From contig JAKFDW010000239.1 in assembly GCA_036675955.1 (NCBI GenBank), positions 1 to 26,532 on the forward strand: a stretch of DNA of 26,532 nt, written 5' to 3'. The stretch is from Pollutimonas sp036675955. GTDB taxonomy: Bacteria > Pseudomonadota > Gammaproteobacteria > Burkholderiales > Burkholderiaceae_B. Made by a program: the position numbers and the translations under genes. The notes beneath the pieces were generated by a model. That model saw only the letters and a list, made by a program, of their open reading frames with translations, was not told where the DNA came from and did not search any database. Positions 1-7,341 of the stretch are shown here, in pieces. Numbering within the stretch: position 1 is the first letter of the stretch; each line of letters opens with the position of its first letter.

Positions 1-64
1 TGAGCGCCTGGAAACCGGATGCGTAGGTCTTGTCCAGATTGGATACCGAAATAACGGGTGACAT
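1..64 (-). CDS. ABC transporter ATP-binding protein, N-terminal fragment
   Basis: Only the first 21 codons are inside the window; the gene runs off the left edge. The translation opens MSPVISVSNLDKTYASGFQA, which resembles the first strand and A-loop region of ABC ATPases of the YadG/ABC-2 exporter type (KTY, then a G-x-QAL segment before the Walker A loop). The aromatic Y of KTY would stack on the ATP adenine. Walker A, Q-loop and signature are outside the window, so the family call rests on this short stretch. The start is the ATG complementary to 62-64, with a weak purine-rich GGAAA upstream. It diverges from the NAD(P)HX repair gene, sharing a 72-base intergenic region. The transported substrate cannot be inferred. 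Confidence 0.6.
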   Translation of the reverse strand, partial: MSPVISVSNLDKTYASGFQAL

Positions 65-136
65 AATGATTTCCGAATTCGACTAGGGCACAATACCATA
101 ATCGGAAACCCTGATCGATTTGATAACCGGGCTCGT

Positions 137-1630
137 ATGCCATCGACATTCTCTTGCAAGGCGGCACTGTTGACGCCTGCCCAAATGGCGGTCGCCGACA
201 GCGCGACCATCGCCGCAGGCACCAACGGAATGGCGTTGATGGAAGCCGCCGGTTCGGCAGTGGCCAATGCTGTCGGAGCGCGCTGGAGCAAGAGGCCTGT
301 ACTTGTTTTATGCGGTCCGGGCAATAACGGCGGCGACGGATTTGTCGCGGCCCGTCATCTGCGCGATGCGGGCTGGGGCGTTCGCGTGGCTTTGCTGGGC
401 AGTGTGGAACATCTGTCTGGCGACGCGGCAAGGCAAGCCGCTTTATGGGCCGACGACGTGCACGCGCTTTCGGTCGATCTGCTCGACGGCGCGGCGCTGG
501 TCATCGATGCTTTATTCGGGGCGGGGCTGTCCCGGCCCATTTCCGGCACACCGGCCCAGGTGCTCGATGCTGTCGTCTCGCGCCGCATTCCTGTGTGCGC
601 CGTCGACGTGCCCAGCGGTCTTGACGGCGCCACCGGACAAGTGCATGGAATTGCCGCCAAAGCCGATATCACCGTTACCTTCTTTCGCAAGAAGCCGGGC
701 CATGTGCTGATGCCGGGCAAGCGCTTGTGCGGCGAGCTCATTCTTGCCGATATCGGTATTCCCGATGCGGTTCTCTCCGGCATCGAACCTGCCGTATTCG
801 AGAATTCGCCGACTTTATGGATGGATTCCTACCCGTGGCCAAGCACCGAAGGCCATAAATATCAGCGCGGCCATGTGCTGGTAGTGGGCGGAGCCACCAT
901 GACAGGCGCCGCAAGGCTGGCTGCGATGGCCTGCGCGCGGATAGGGGCGGGCCTGGTCACCGTGGCATCGCCCGGTTCTGTCTGGCCCATATACGCCGCC
1001 GCGTTGACCAGCGTAATGGTGCAGCGCGTCGACGACCTGAACATGCTGGACGAGCTGCTCTGCGACGAGCGTAAAAATGTAGTTGTCGTCGGTCCGGGGG
1101 CAGGGGTGTCCGACGGCACGCGCGATTATGTGCTGGCCGTGCTGGCACGCGGGCGTTCGTGCGTGCTCGACGCCGATGCCATCAGCGTCTTCGCCTCCGA
1201 CCCGGAGTCGCTATTCGGTGCCATAGCGGGGCCCTGCGTGCTTACGCCCCACGAGGGCGAGTTCGGCCGTCTTTTCGGTACTAAGGGGGACAAACTCGAG
1301 CGCGCACTGCTCGCGGCCAGGCATAGCGGCGCAGTGTTGGTGCTCAAAGGTCCGGATACCATCATTGCGGCGCCGGATGGGCGGGCCATCATCAACTCCA
1401 ACGCGCCTCCTGACTTGGCGACAGGCGGCACAGGAGACGTCCTCACGGGCTTCATTGCGGGCCTGATGGCCCAGGGAATGGATGCTTTTCGTGCTGCAGG
1501 CGCTGCCGTATGGCTGCATGGCCGGGCGGCAACGCTTTTCGGTCCGGGATTGGTCTCGGAAGACCTCCCGCAGATACTGCCCAGGGTGCTGCGCCGCCTG
1601 CGGCGTAATGTGGAGCAGGGCAAAGAGTGA
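137..1630 (+). CDS. nnr: bifunctional NAD(P)HX epimerase / ADP-dependent NAD(P)HX dehydratase
   Basis: This cytosolic metabolite-repair enzyme of 497 residues corrects hydrated NADH and NADPH: the epimerase half interconverts R and S hydrates and the dehydratase half restores the cofactor at the cost of ADP. Residues 1 to about 220 form the YjeF N-terminal domain, with the glycine-rich GPGNNGGDGFVAARHL motif near residue 60. The rest is the ribokinase-like C-terminal domain, with LDADAISVF, LTPHEGEFGRLF and the GGTGDVLTGF nucleotide-binding motif. Both halves look complete, and the length matches the E. coli YjeF fusion. The start gives the usual N-terminal helix (LLTPAQMAVADS). No Shine-Dalgarno sequence precedes it; a GATAAC hexamer lies 9 bases upstream. 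It stands apart from the HAD gene by 84 bases and may have its own promoter. Confidence 0.95.
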   Translation: MPSTFSCKAALLTPAQMAVADSATIAAGTNGMALMEAAGSAVANAVGARWSKRPVLVLCGPGNNGGDGFVAARHLRDAGWGVRVALLGSVEHLSGDAARQAALWADDVHALSVDLLDGAALVIDALFGAGLSRPISGTPAQVLDAVVSRRIPVCAVDVPSGLDGATGQVHGIAAKADITVTFFRKKPGHVLMPGKRLCGELILADIGIPDAVLSGIEPAVFENSPTLWMDSYPWPSTEGHKYQRGHVLVVGGATMTGAARLAAMACARIGAGLVTVASPGSVWPIYAAALTSVMVQRVDDLNMLDELLCDERKNVVVVGPGAGVSDGTRDYVLAVLARGRSCVLDADAISVFASDPESLFGAIAGPCVLTPHEGEFGRLFGTKGDKLERALLAARHSGAVLVLKGPDTIIAAPDGRAIINSNAPPDLATGGTGDVLTGFIAGLMAQGMDAFRAAGAAVWLHGRAATLFGPGLVSEDLPQILPRVLRRLRRNVEQGKE

Positions 1631-1714
1631 TAATCGCAAGCCTTATCGATCACCGCCCTGGCTTTATCGGCATAATGTTTGTCTTGCAACGTTAAGCACC
1701 AAGAGATTTCCCGT

Positions 1715-2563
1715 ATGTCCGACGTTATTGCCTTGATCTTCGACTTTGACGATACCCTCGCTCCCGACAGCACATCGGGCTTTCTGACGGATATCGGGGT
1801 CGATGTTCAGCGTTTCTGGAAGAATCAGGTCGACCCTTTGCTGTTCGAACACGACTGGGATCCCGTGCCGGCCTATCTTTATCAGATGATTGAACTGTCA
1901 AAGACTGGTGCGCATGGCCTGATCGACCGGAGTCGACTGGAAGACTGGGGCCGGCGGCTGCCTTTGCACGCCGGCGTGGAGACCTTGTTCGGACGACTGC
2001 GCGCAATGGTGAAAGACCAGCATCCGCAAGTCCAGCTGGAGTTCTATCTGATTTCCAGCGGCATCGGCGACGTGGTGCGCCATACATCCATCGCGCACGA
2101 GTTCACCGATATCTGGGCTTCGGAATTCATCTACGATGCCCAGGGAGGCATACACTTTCCGCGGAGAGTCGTCAGCTTCACCGATAAAACGCGCTATCTG
2201 TTCCACATTCAAAAAGGCATCATCGGCGCGTCGTCGCGCAACAAGCCTTTCGAAGTCAACAAGAAGGTTGCACAGGAAAAATTGCGCGTTCCCTTTGAGC
2301 AAATGATATTCGTGGGCGACGGGTATACCGATATACCGTGTTTTTCGTTGATCCGACGCTCAGGCGGCGTCGCCTTCGGCGTCTGGGACCCGAAACACCG
2401 CGACAAGCGCAGCCGCGCCTGGGGGTTTATCCAGGAAGGCCGGGTGTCCAACCTGAACCAGGCACGCTACGACGAGCAAGCCGAACTCTACCAATGGCTG
2501 GAGGAGGCCGTGGAAAGCCTGGCTGGCCGTATTTCCTTGAACAACCGGATCTATCGTGGCTGA
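1715..2563 (+). CDS. HAD-superfamily hydrolase (phosphoserine phosphatase-like)
   Basis: A 282-residue cytosolic haloacid-dehalogenase fold protein. Motif I is FDFDDTLAPD, with the nucleophile Asp10 and the acid/base Asp12. Motif II is LISSG in the middle of the chain, the motif III lysine lies in NKPFEVNKK, and motif IV is VGDGYTDIPCF, whose acidic residues hold magnesium. A helical cap of the C1 type fits between motifs I and II. These features point to a phosphatase acting on a small phosphorylated metabolite; the substrate is unknown. An in-frame ATG 36 bases upstream exists, but the 1715 start puts motif I at the normal distance from the N-terminus. The 3' end overlaps the tadA start by 8 bases, suggesting translational coupling. 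Confidence 0.85.
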   Translation: MSDVIALIFDFDDTLAPDSTSGFLTDIGVDVQRFWKNQVDPLLFEHDWDPVPAYLYQMIELSKTGAHGLIDRSRLEDWGRRLPLHAGVETLFGRLRAMVKDQHPQVQLEFYLISSGIGDVVRHTSIAHEFTDIWASEFIYDAQGGIHFPRRVVSFTDKTRYLFHIQKGIIGASSRNKPFEVNKKVAQEKLRVPFEQMIFVGDGYTDIPCFSLIRRSGGVAFGVWDPKHRDKRSRAWGFIQEGRVSNLNQARYDEQAELYQWLEEAVESLAGRISLNNRIYRG

Positions 2564-3056
2564 ATCAGAGGTATCCCCGCTTTTATACAGTTCGGCAGAC
2601 GAAGCAGCCATGCAGGCGGCGCTACAGCAGGCCGAGCTGGCCTACCAGGTTGGCGAAGTTCCTGTTGGCGCCGTGGTGCTGGACGCGGAAGGGCGGATCA
2701 TAGGACAAGGCTTCAATCGCACCATCACCGATCACGATCCCACCGCGCACGCGGAAATCGTGGCGCTGCGCCAGGCCGCCGCTGCCTTGGGCAACTACAG
2801 GCTGCCCGGGGCCAGCCTGTTCGTTACGCTGGAGCCCTGTGCCATGTGCATGGGGGCCATGCTGCATGCGCGTATCCGCAGGGTCGTATATGCGGCCACC
2901 GACCCCAAGACCGGCGCTTGCGGCAGTGTGTTGTGCGTGCATGCCTACCCCCAGCTTAATCACCAGACCTCGGTTACCGGCGGTTTGCTGGCCGCCGAAT
3001 GCGGCGATTTGCTGCGGCAGTTTTTTCGCGAACGGCGCCGCAAGGCCGCGCCATAG
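2556..3056 (+). CDS. tadA: tRNA-specific adenosine deaminase (A34 to inosine)
   Basis: TadA deaminates the wobble adenosine of tRNA-Arg(ACG) to inosine and is normally essential. The 166-residue product has the zinc-dependent cytidine/adenosine deaminase signature: His65-Ala-Glu67 in PTAHAEIVALRQ supplies one zinc ligand and the catalytic glutamate, and Cys95 and Cys98 in EPCAMCMGAML supply the other ligands. VGEVPVGAVV is the usual N-terminal strand. The chosen start is GTG at 2556 inside the end of the HAD gene, because it retains the N-terminal helix seen in TadA; an in-frame ATG at 2610 would remove part of it. Overlap with the upstream gene implies cotranscription and coupled translation. 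Confidence 0.94.
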   Translation: MAESEVSPLLYSSADEAAMQAALQQAELAYQVGEVPVGAVVLDAEGRIIGQGFNRTITDHDPTAHAEIVALRQAAAALGNYRLPGASLFVTLEPCAMCMGAMLHARIRRVVYAATDPKTGACGSVLCVHAYPQLNHQTSVTGGLLAAECGDLLRQFFRERRRKAAP

Positions 3057-3138
3057 ATGGCTACGGCCTCGGCCGCAGCGCATGAATTACTATATCTTCC
3101 TTTCTTTTGCTCCTTTTCGCTTACAGACGAGATCAACA

Positions 3139-4110
3139 ATGACGCACGCGGCGCACGACCATGATCATGACCATTCCCACGAAGATCATGAGCACCATCA
3201 TCACCATCACGAGCACCCGTCGCCCCAAGGAATTTATCTGATTTCGCCTTCGGGCGCCGTCTCCGATCCGCTGGCTGTGGAACTCGCACGCGAACGACTG
3301 GGCGAACTGGGTTTCAAGACGGCGGTCGACCGTACTGCGCTTGCCGTGCATGAACGCTTTGCGGGCACCGACAAACAGCGCCTGGCCGGCATTGCGCGCG
3401 CCTTGAAACAGAAGCATCCTATCGTCATGGCAACAAGGGGCGGCTATGGCCTCAGCCGCCTGCTTCCTTTCATCGACTGGGCCGCGGTGGCCGACAGCGG
3501 AAAACTATTCATAGGCCAGAGCGACTTCACGGTGTTCAGCCTGGCTTTGCTGGCCAAGACCGGCGCAAGCAGTTTTGCAGGGCCCACTGCCGTTTACGAC
3601 TTCGGCGCCAAGAAAATGGACGACCTCACCGCGGCCTTGTTTACTGAAAGCATGCGTCGCGAACTCGAGGTCCTGAGCTTCGAGTCTCCCGGCTCCGATG
3701 CCGTGGACGCGCGCGGCATTTTGTGGGGCGGCAATCTTGCCATGGTCGCGTCGCTGATCGGTACGCCCTACATGCCCGATATCGACGGAGGCATCCTTTT
3801 CCTGGAAGACGTTGCCGAACACCCCTTCCGGATAGAACGCATGCTCACCCAGTTGTGGCATGCCGGTATCCTGGCACGCCAGAAGGCCATCGTGCTCGGA
3901 CGCTTCACTGACTACCGCCTTGCTGCGCACGATAATGGCTTCGACCTTCCTTCCGTCCTTGCCTGGCTGCGTGCAACAGTGAAGGTGCCGGTGATAACGG
4001 GCCTGCCTTACGGCCATGCCAGGGTCAAGGCCACCTTGCCTGTCGGCAAGCGAGTCGGGATCGCGACGGAAGATGGGATGGCGCATTTGGTGCTCGAAGA
4101 ACACTTCTAG
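3139..4110 (+). CDS. ldcA: LD-carboxypeptidase (MccF/LdcA, peptidase family S66) with His-rich N-terminus
   Basis: Family S66 serine carboxypeptidases cleave the terminal D-Ala from L,D-linked murein tetrapeptides during peptidoglycan recycling; some members act on peptide antibiotics such as microcin C. In this 323-residue product the expected triad is visible: Ser128 in GQSDFT, Glu223 in FLEDVAEHPF and His293 in GLPYGHAR. Spacing is close to that of characterised LdcA. The first 26 residues are unusual, with 14 histidines alternating with Asp/Glu, a typical metal-binding composition absent from the enzyme core. The start is the ATG before this segment; an in-frame ATG at 3082 would add a short hydrophobic stretch and cannot be excluded. 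There is no classical signal peptide from the 3139 start, consistent with cytosolic recycling. An 82-base gap separates it from tadA. Confidence 0.88.
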   Translation: MTHAAHDHDHDHSHEDHEHHHHHHEHPSPQGIYLISPSGAVSDPLAVELARERLGELGFKTAVDRTALAVHERFAGTDKQRLAGIARALKQKHPIVMATRGGYGLSRLLPFIDWAAVADSGKLFIGQSDFTVFSLALLAKTGASSFAGPTAVYDFGAKKMDDLTAALFTESMRRELEVLSFESPGSDAVDARGILWGGNLAMVASLIGTPYMPDIDGGILFLEDVAEHPFRIERMLTQLWHAGILARQKAIVLGRFTDYRLAAHDNGFDLPSVLAWLRATVKVPVITGLPYGHARVKATLPVGKRVGIATEDGMAHLVLEEHF

Positions 4111-4164
4111 GCTCAACTTGTTAAACTAACAGGTTATGTCGACTTTTTTACGTGATACCTCTAA

Positions 4165-5766
4165 GTGATCTCCACTGCAAATCTAACTATCCAGTTCGGC
4201 CCCAAGCCTTTATTTGAAAACGTCAGTGTCAAATTCGGGGAGGGCAATCGTTACGGCTTGATTGGCGCCAACGGTTCTGGCAAGTCCACCTTCATGAAGA
4301 TTATTGGGGGCGACCTGGAGTCGAGCGCCGGCAACGTGTCGCTCGATCCTGGAGTGCGCCTGGGCAAATTGCGCCAGGATCAATTCGCGTATGAAGACAT
4401 CCGCGTGCTGGATGTGGTGATGATGGGCCACGAAGAAATGTGGCAGGTGATGTCGGAGCGGGACGCCATTTATGCCGACCCGGATGCCACGGAAGACGAT
4501 TACATGCACGCCGCCAATCTCGAGGCGAAATTCGCCGAGTATGACGGTTATACGGCTGAAGCGCGGGCGGGCGAGTTGTTGCTGGGGCTTGAAATTCCTG
4601 TCGAGCAGCACAGTCAGCCTATGCGCGAAATCGCCCCGGGCTGGAAATTGCGCGTGCTGCTGGCCCAGGCGCTGTTTTCGAATCCCGATGTGCTGCTGCT
4701 GGACGAACCGACCAACAACCTGGATATCAACACCATACGTTGGCTGGAAGACGTGCTCAACAGCTATCAAAGCACGATGATCATTATCAGCCACGATCGC
4801 CATTTCCTGAATCAGGTTTGTACGCACATGGCCGACCTGGATTACCGCGAACTGCGGATTTACCCGGGCAACTACGACGACTACATGCTGGCCTCGACGC
4901 AGGCCCGCGAACGCATTTCGTCGTCGAACGCGAAAGCCAAAGAGCGTGTGGCGGAATTGCAGGACTTTGTACGCCGCTTCGCCGCCAACAAGTCCAAGGC
5001 GCGCCAGGCCACATCGCGCCTCAAGCAAATCGACCGCATCAAAGCGGCGGCGGTCGAGGTCAAGCCATCGTCGCGCCAGAACCCTTACATTCGTTTTGAG
5101 CAGACCAAGGTATTGCACCGCCTGGCCGTAACCATAGACAAGATCAGCAAGTCATACGACAAGCCCGTCATCAAGCCATTTTCCGCCATGATAGAAGCCG
5201 GCGAGAAGATTGCGATCATCGGTGCCAACGGCGTCGGCAAGACAACGCTGCTGCGCATGCTGGCCGGCGATCTTCAGCCCGACACGGGTTCGATCAAGTG
5301 GTCCGAAAGCGCCGATATCGGCTATATGGCGCAAGACGTATCCGACCAATTCCAATCGGACAAGACCTTGTTCGACTGGTTGAGCGATTACCGCCAGGCA
5401 GGCGACGACGACCAGTCCATGCGCTCGGTGATGGGCCGCATGCTGTTCTCGGGCGATGATATCGGCAAGGAAGTCAGGGTGTTGTCGGGCGGCGAGAAAA
5501 ATCGCATGAGCTTCGGCCGCCTCATGCTGGGCCGTCACAACGTGATGCTGCTCGACGAACCCACCAACCACCTCGACATGGAATCGATCGAATCGCTGCA
5601 GTTCGCGCTCGAGAAATATGCGGGTACGCTTGTTTTCGTCTCGCATGACCGGGAATTCGTGTCCGGTGTTGCCACCCGTATCATGGAAATCATGCCCAAT
5701 GGCGAGGTGGTGGATTATCTGGGCGGCTACGAGGACTATCTGGCTTCGCGCGGTATCGAGGCTTGA
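4165..5766 (+). CDS. ybiT: ABC-F family ATPase YbiT
   Basis: A soluble 533-residue protein with two ABC domains and no membrane segments, of the ABC-F class whose members bind the ribosome and modulate translation. ABC1 has Walker A GANGSGKS at 34-41, Walker B LLLDEPTNNLD and a degenerate signature (APGWKLRVLLAQAL), which is characteristic of YbiT. The linker is charged and helical (KSKARQATSRLKQIDRIK). ABC2 has Walker A GANGVGKT at 353-360, LSGGEKNR and MLLDEPTNHLD. The whole chain recalls E. coli YbiT closely. The only plausible start is GTG at 4165: an in-frame TAA immediately precedes it and the next Met lies inside Walker A. No Shine-Dalgarno sequence is visible. The exact ribosomal role of YbiT is still poorly defined. 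Confidence 0.95.
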   Translation: MISTANLTIQFGPKPLFENVSVKFGEGNRYGLIGANGSGKSTFMKIIGGDLESSAGNVSLDPGVRLGKLRQDQFAYEDIRVLDVVMMGHEEMWQVMSERDAIYADPDATEDDYMHAANLEAKFAEYDGYTAEARAGELLLGLEIPVEQHSQPMREIAPGWKLRVLLAQALFSNPDVLLLDEPTNNLDINTIRWLEDVLNSYQSTMIIISHDRHFLNQVCTHMADLDYRELRIYPGNYDDYMLASTQARERISSSNAKAKERVAELQDFVRRFAANKSKARQATSRLKQIDRIKAAAVEVKPSSRQNPYIRFEQTKVLHRLAVTIDKISKSYDKPVIKPFSAMIEAGEKIAIIGANGVGKTTLLRMLAGDLQPDTGSIKWSESADIGYMAQDVSDQFQSDKTLFDWLSDYRQAGDDDQSMRSVMGRMLFSGDDIGKEVRVLSGGEKNRMSFGRLMLGRHNVMLLDEPTNHLDMESIESLQFALEKYAGTLVFVSHDREFVSGVATRIMEIMPNGEVVDYLGGYEDYLASRGIEA

Positions 5767-5778
5767 TAGCCACCAGCC

Positions 5779-6363
5779 ATGCCTTATACCTTGACGGGGC
5801 GGGCAAGCTACCAGGAAGAGATCAGGAAAAGCCGCTTTATCGTATTGGCGGAGGCGGTTCAGTCCCCGGCCGACGCCTTGCGGTTCTTTTCCACGCATAG
5901 CGCCGCGGACGCCGCGCATAATTGCTGGGCATATCGCATCGGAAGCGAATATCGCTACAACGACGACGGCGAGCCCGGCGGCACGGCCGGACGCCCCATA
6001 CTCCAAGCCATCGAAGGACAAGACTGCGACCGGGTCGCGGTGCTGGTGGTGCGCTGGTTTGGCGGCATCAAGCTTGGTCCGGGCGGCCTGATACGCGCTT
6101 ATGGCGGGACGGCGGCGCAATGTCTGCGGTTGGCCGGCAAGACCGAAATCATAGACGAGGTGATGGTGGCGTGTCGCTGCCGCTTTGCCGACATGGCGCG
6201 GATTCAGTCCCGCTTCGCGGCGTTCCAGGCCCGAATCGTGAGTGAAACGTTTGACGGCAAAGGCGTGCGTTGGCAGTTGGCTGTTGCGCGCAGCCGGGAA
6301 AAATGCCTGTCGGAATTGTTTATCGACCTTACACGTGGACAGGGAGAGTGGCTGCTTGCCTGA
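5779..6363 (+). CDS. yigZ: IMPACT / YigZ family protein
   Basis: A 194-residue member of the UPF0029/IMPACT family, related to E. coli YigZ and to the domain found in eukaryotic IMPACT. The family signature is clear: KSRFIV near the N-terminus, AAHNCWAYRIG, then DDGEPGGTAGRPIL, VRWFGGIKLGPGGL and AYGGTA. The first, ribosomal-protein-S5-like domain is intact, and the C-terminal ferredoxin-like domain follows from about residue 135. The biochemical role is uncertain; a link to translation or ribosome binding is suggested by homologues. It follows ybiT after 12 bases and is probably cotranscribed with it. Its last 35 bases overlap the 3' end of the convergent LysR gene. Confidence 0.92.
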   Translation: MPYTLTGRASYQEEIRKSRFIVLAEAVQSPADALRFFSTHSAADAAHNCWAYRIGSEYRYNDDGEPGGTAGRPILQAIEGQDCDRVAVLVVRWFGGIKLGPGGLIRAYGGTAAQCLRLAGKTEIIDEVMVACRCRFADMARIQSRFAAFQARIVSETFDGKGVRWQLAVARSREKCLSELFIDLTRGQGEWLLA

Positions 6364-7240
6364 ATATGTTCTGTGCCAGCTCTATGTAATTGCTTTTGAT
6401 CAGGGAAGCGGGGGACGGAGACCAGATCAGCCTGCTGACCGATTTTTGTGCATGGGCGAACGATATAAATCGGATTCCAGAGAGGCCGCTGCGAGCCAGG
6501 CACTGCGGAACGATAGAAACGCCCATCCCCTGCGATACCAGCGAAGCGACGCTAAGCCAGTGCCGCGCTTCATTCTTGACTCTGGGAAAGAAGCCTGCGT
6601 GCAGACACATTGAAAGCAAGGTCTCGTAATAGCTGGGCGAAAACGAGCGGGAAAAGAAAATGAAATCTTCCGCCGACAATTGGCTTAATTCTATGCGGTG
6701 CTCGTTCGCCAAGGGATGAGTATCGGGCACGCATATGGAAAATGGTTCCGCCAAGAGGTCCATGGACGATATCCCGGGTGGAATCGGATTCGCATGGATG
6801 AAGCCTAAGTCTATGCCGCCCCGTTCAATCATGGTGATTTGTTCCGCCGAGTTCAGCTCCAACAGCGCATTTTCCACTTCAGGATAGCGCTCTTTGCATA
6901 ATTTCAACATGCCGGGTAAGCCGCGGTACAACATCGAGCCGACAAATCCGATCTTCATCTGGCCGTGTAGGCCCAAGTCAATACGTTTTATAAGTGTTGC
7001 CACATCGGCATTACGCTGCAACAGAAACAAAGCTTCCTTGTACAACGCCGCTCCCGCGGGAGTGGGCGCAACATGGCGGCTGGTTCGTGTCAGTAACTGC
7101 ACGTCCAGTATGTCTTCCAACTGTTTGATCGCATAGCTGAGCGGCGGCTGGGACACATGCAGGCGCCGCGCCGCCCGGCTGAAACTCAGCTCCTCTACTA
7201 CGGCTACGAAATATCGAAGCAGGCGCGGCTCGAGTTCCAT
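6329..7240 (-). CDS. LysR-family transcriptional regulator
   Basis: A 303-residue LysR-type regulator. Residues 1-60 hold the winged helix-turn-helix (LSFSRAARRLHVSQPPLSYA, then a linker helix with QLEDILDVQLLTR); the remainder is the two-lobed effector-binding domain. The gene diverges from the acyl-CoA dehydrogenase/Bug/CoA-transferase unit with a 101-base shared promoter region containing a T-N11-A box, the usual geometry for a LysR protein controlling its neighbour. The likely co-inducer is the acid, or its CoA ester, processed by that pathway, but the identity is unknown. The start ATG has a modest GAAAG upstream. The 3' end overlaps yigZ on the opposite strand by 35 bases. Confidence 0.93.
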   Translation of the reverse strand: MELEPRLLRYFVAVVEELSFSRAARRLHVSQPPLSYAIKQLEDILDVQLLTRTSRHVAPTPAGAALYKEALFLLQRNADVATLIKRIDLGLHGQMKIGFVGSMLYRGLPGMLKLCKERYPEVENALLELNSAEQITMIERGGIDLGFIHANPIPPGISSMDLLAEPFSICVPDTHPLANEHRIELSQLSAEDFIFFSRSFSPSYYETLLSMCLHAGFFPRVKNEARHWLSVASLVSQGMGVSIVPQCLARSGLSGIRFISFAHAQKSVSRLIWSPSPASLIKSNYIELAQNIFRQAATLPVHV

Positions 7241-7341
7241 GGTCTTTCTATACTTTCTATGTATTGATCGTAAGGTAATTGGTATTGGTAGATATTAATG
7301 CCTGAACTTAAGATAGATCAATATTTTCGAAGGTCACCCAT
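7241..7341. promoter_or_regulatory. divergent LysR / catabolic-operon promoter region with T-N11-A box
   Basis: This AT-rich 101-base region separates the LysR gene from the acyl-CoA dehydrogenase gene. ATT at 7263-7265 and AAT at 7277-7279 are separated by exactly 11 bases, giving a LysR-type T-N11-A box with three-base arms. A short direct repeat, ATTGGTATTGGTA, lies just downstream, and a weak TAAGAT hexamer at 7309-7314 sits 18 bases after TTGGTA at 7285-7290. Operator assignment is inference from geometry and context. Confidence 0.5.

Noticed and set aside
3154..3216. short tandem CAT/CAC-rich repeat, considered as a DNA repeat or simple-sequence tract
   Set aside because: It is the coding sequence for the His-rich N-terminus of the LD-carboxypeptidase. 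Codons are mixed CAT and CAC, so slippage is less likely than protein-level selection.
4210..5118. 302-codon open frame on the minus strand
   Set aside because: It is antisense to ybiT ABC1 and the linker; there is no independent evidence for translation.
5152..6120. 322-codon open frame on the minus strand
   Set aside because: It spans the end of ybiT and most of yigZ, both certain genes. No domain or ribosome-binding site supports it.
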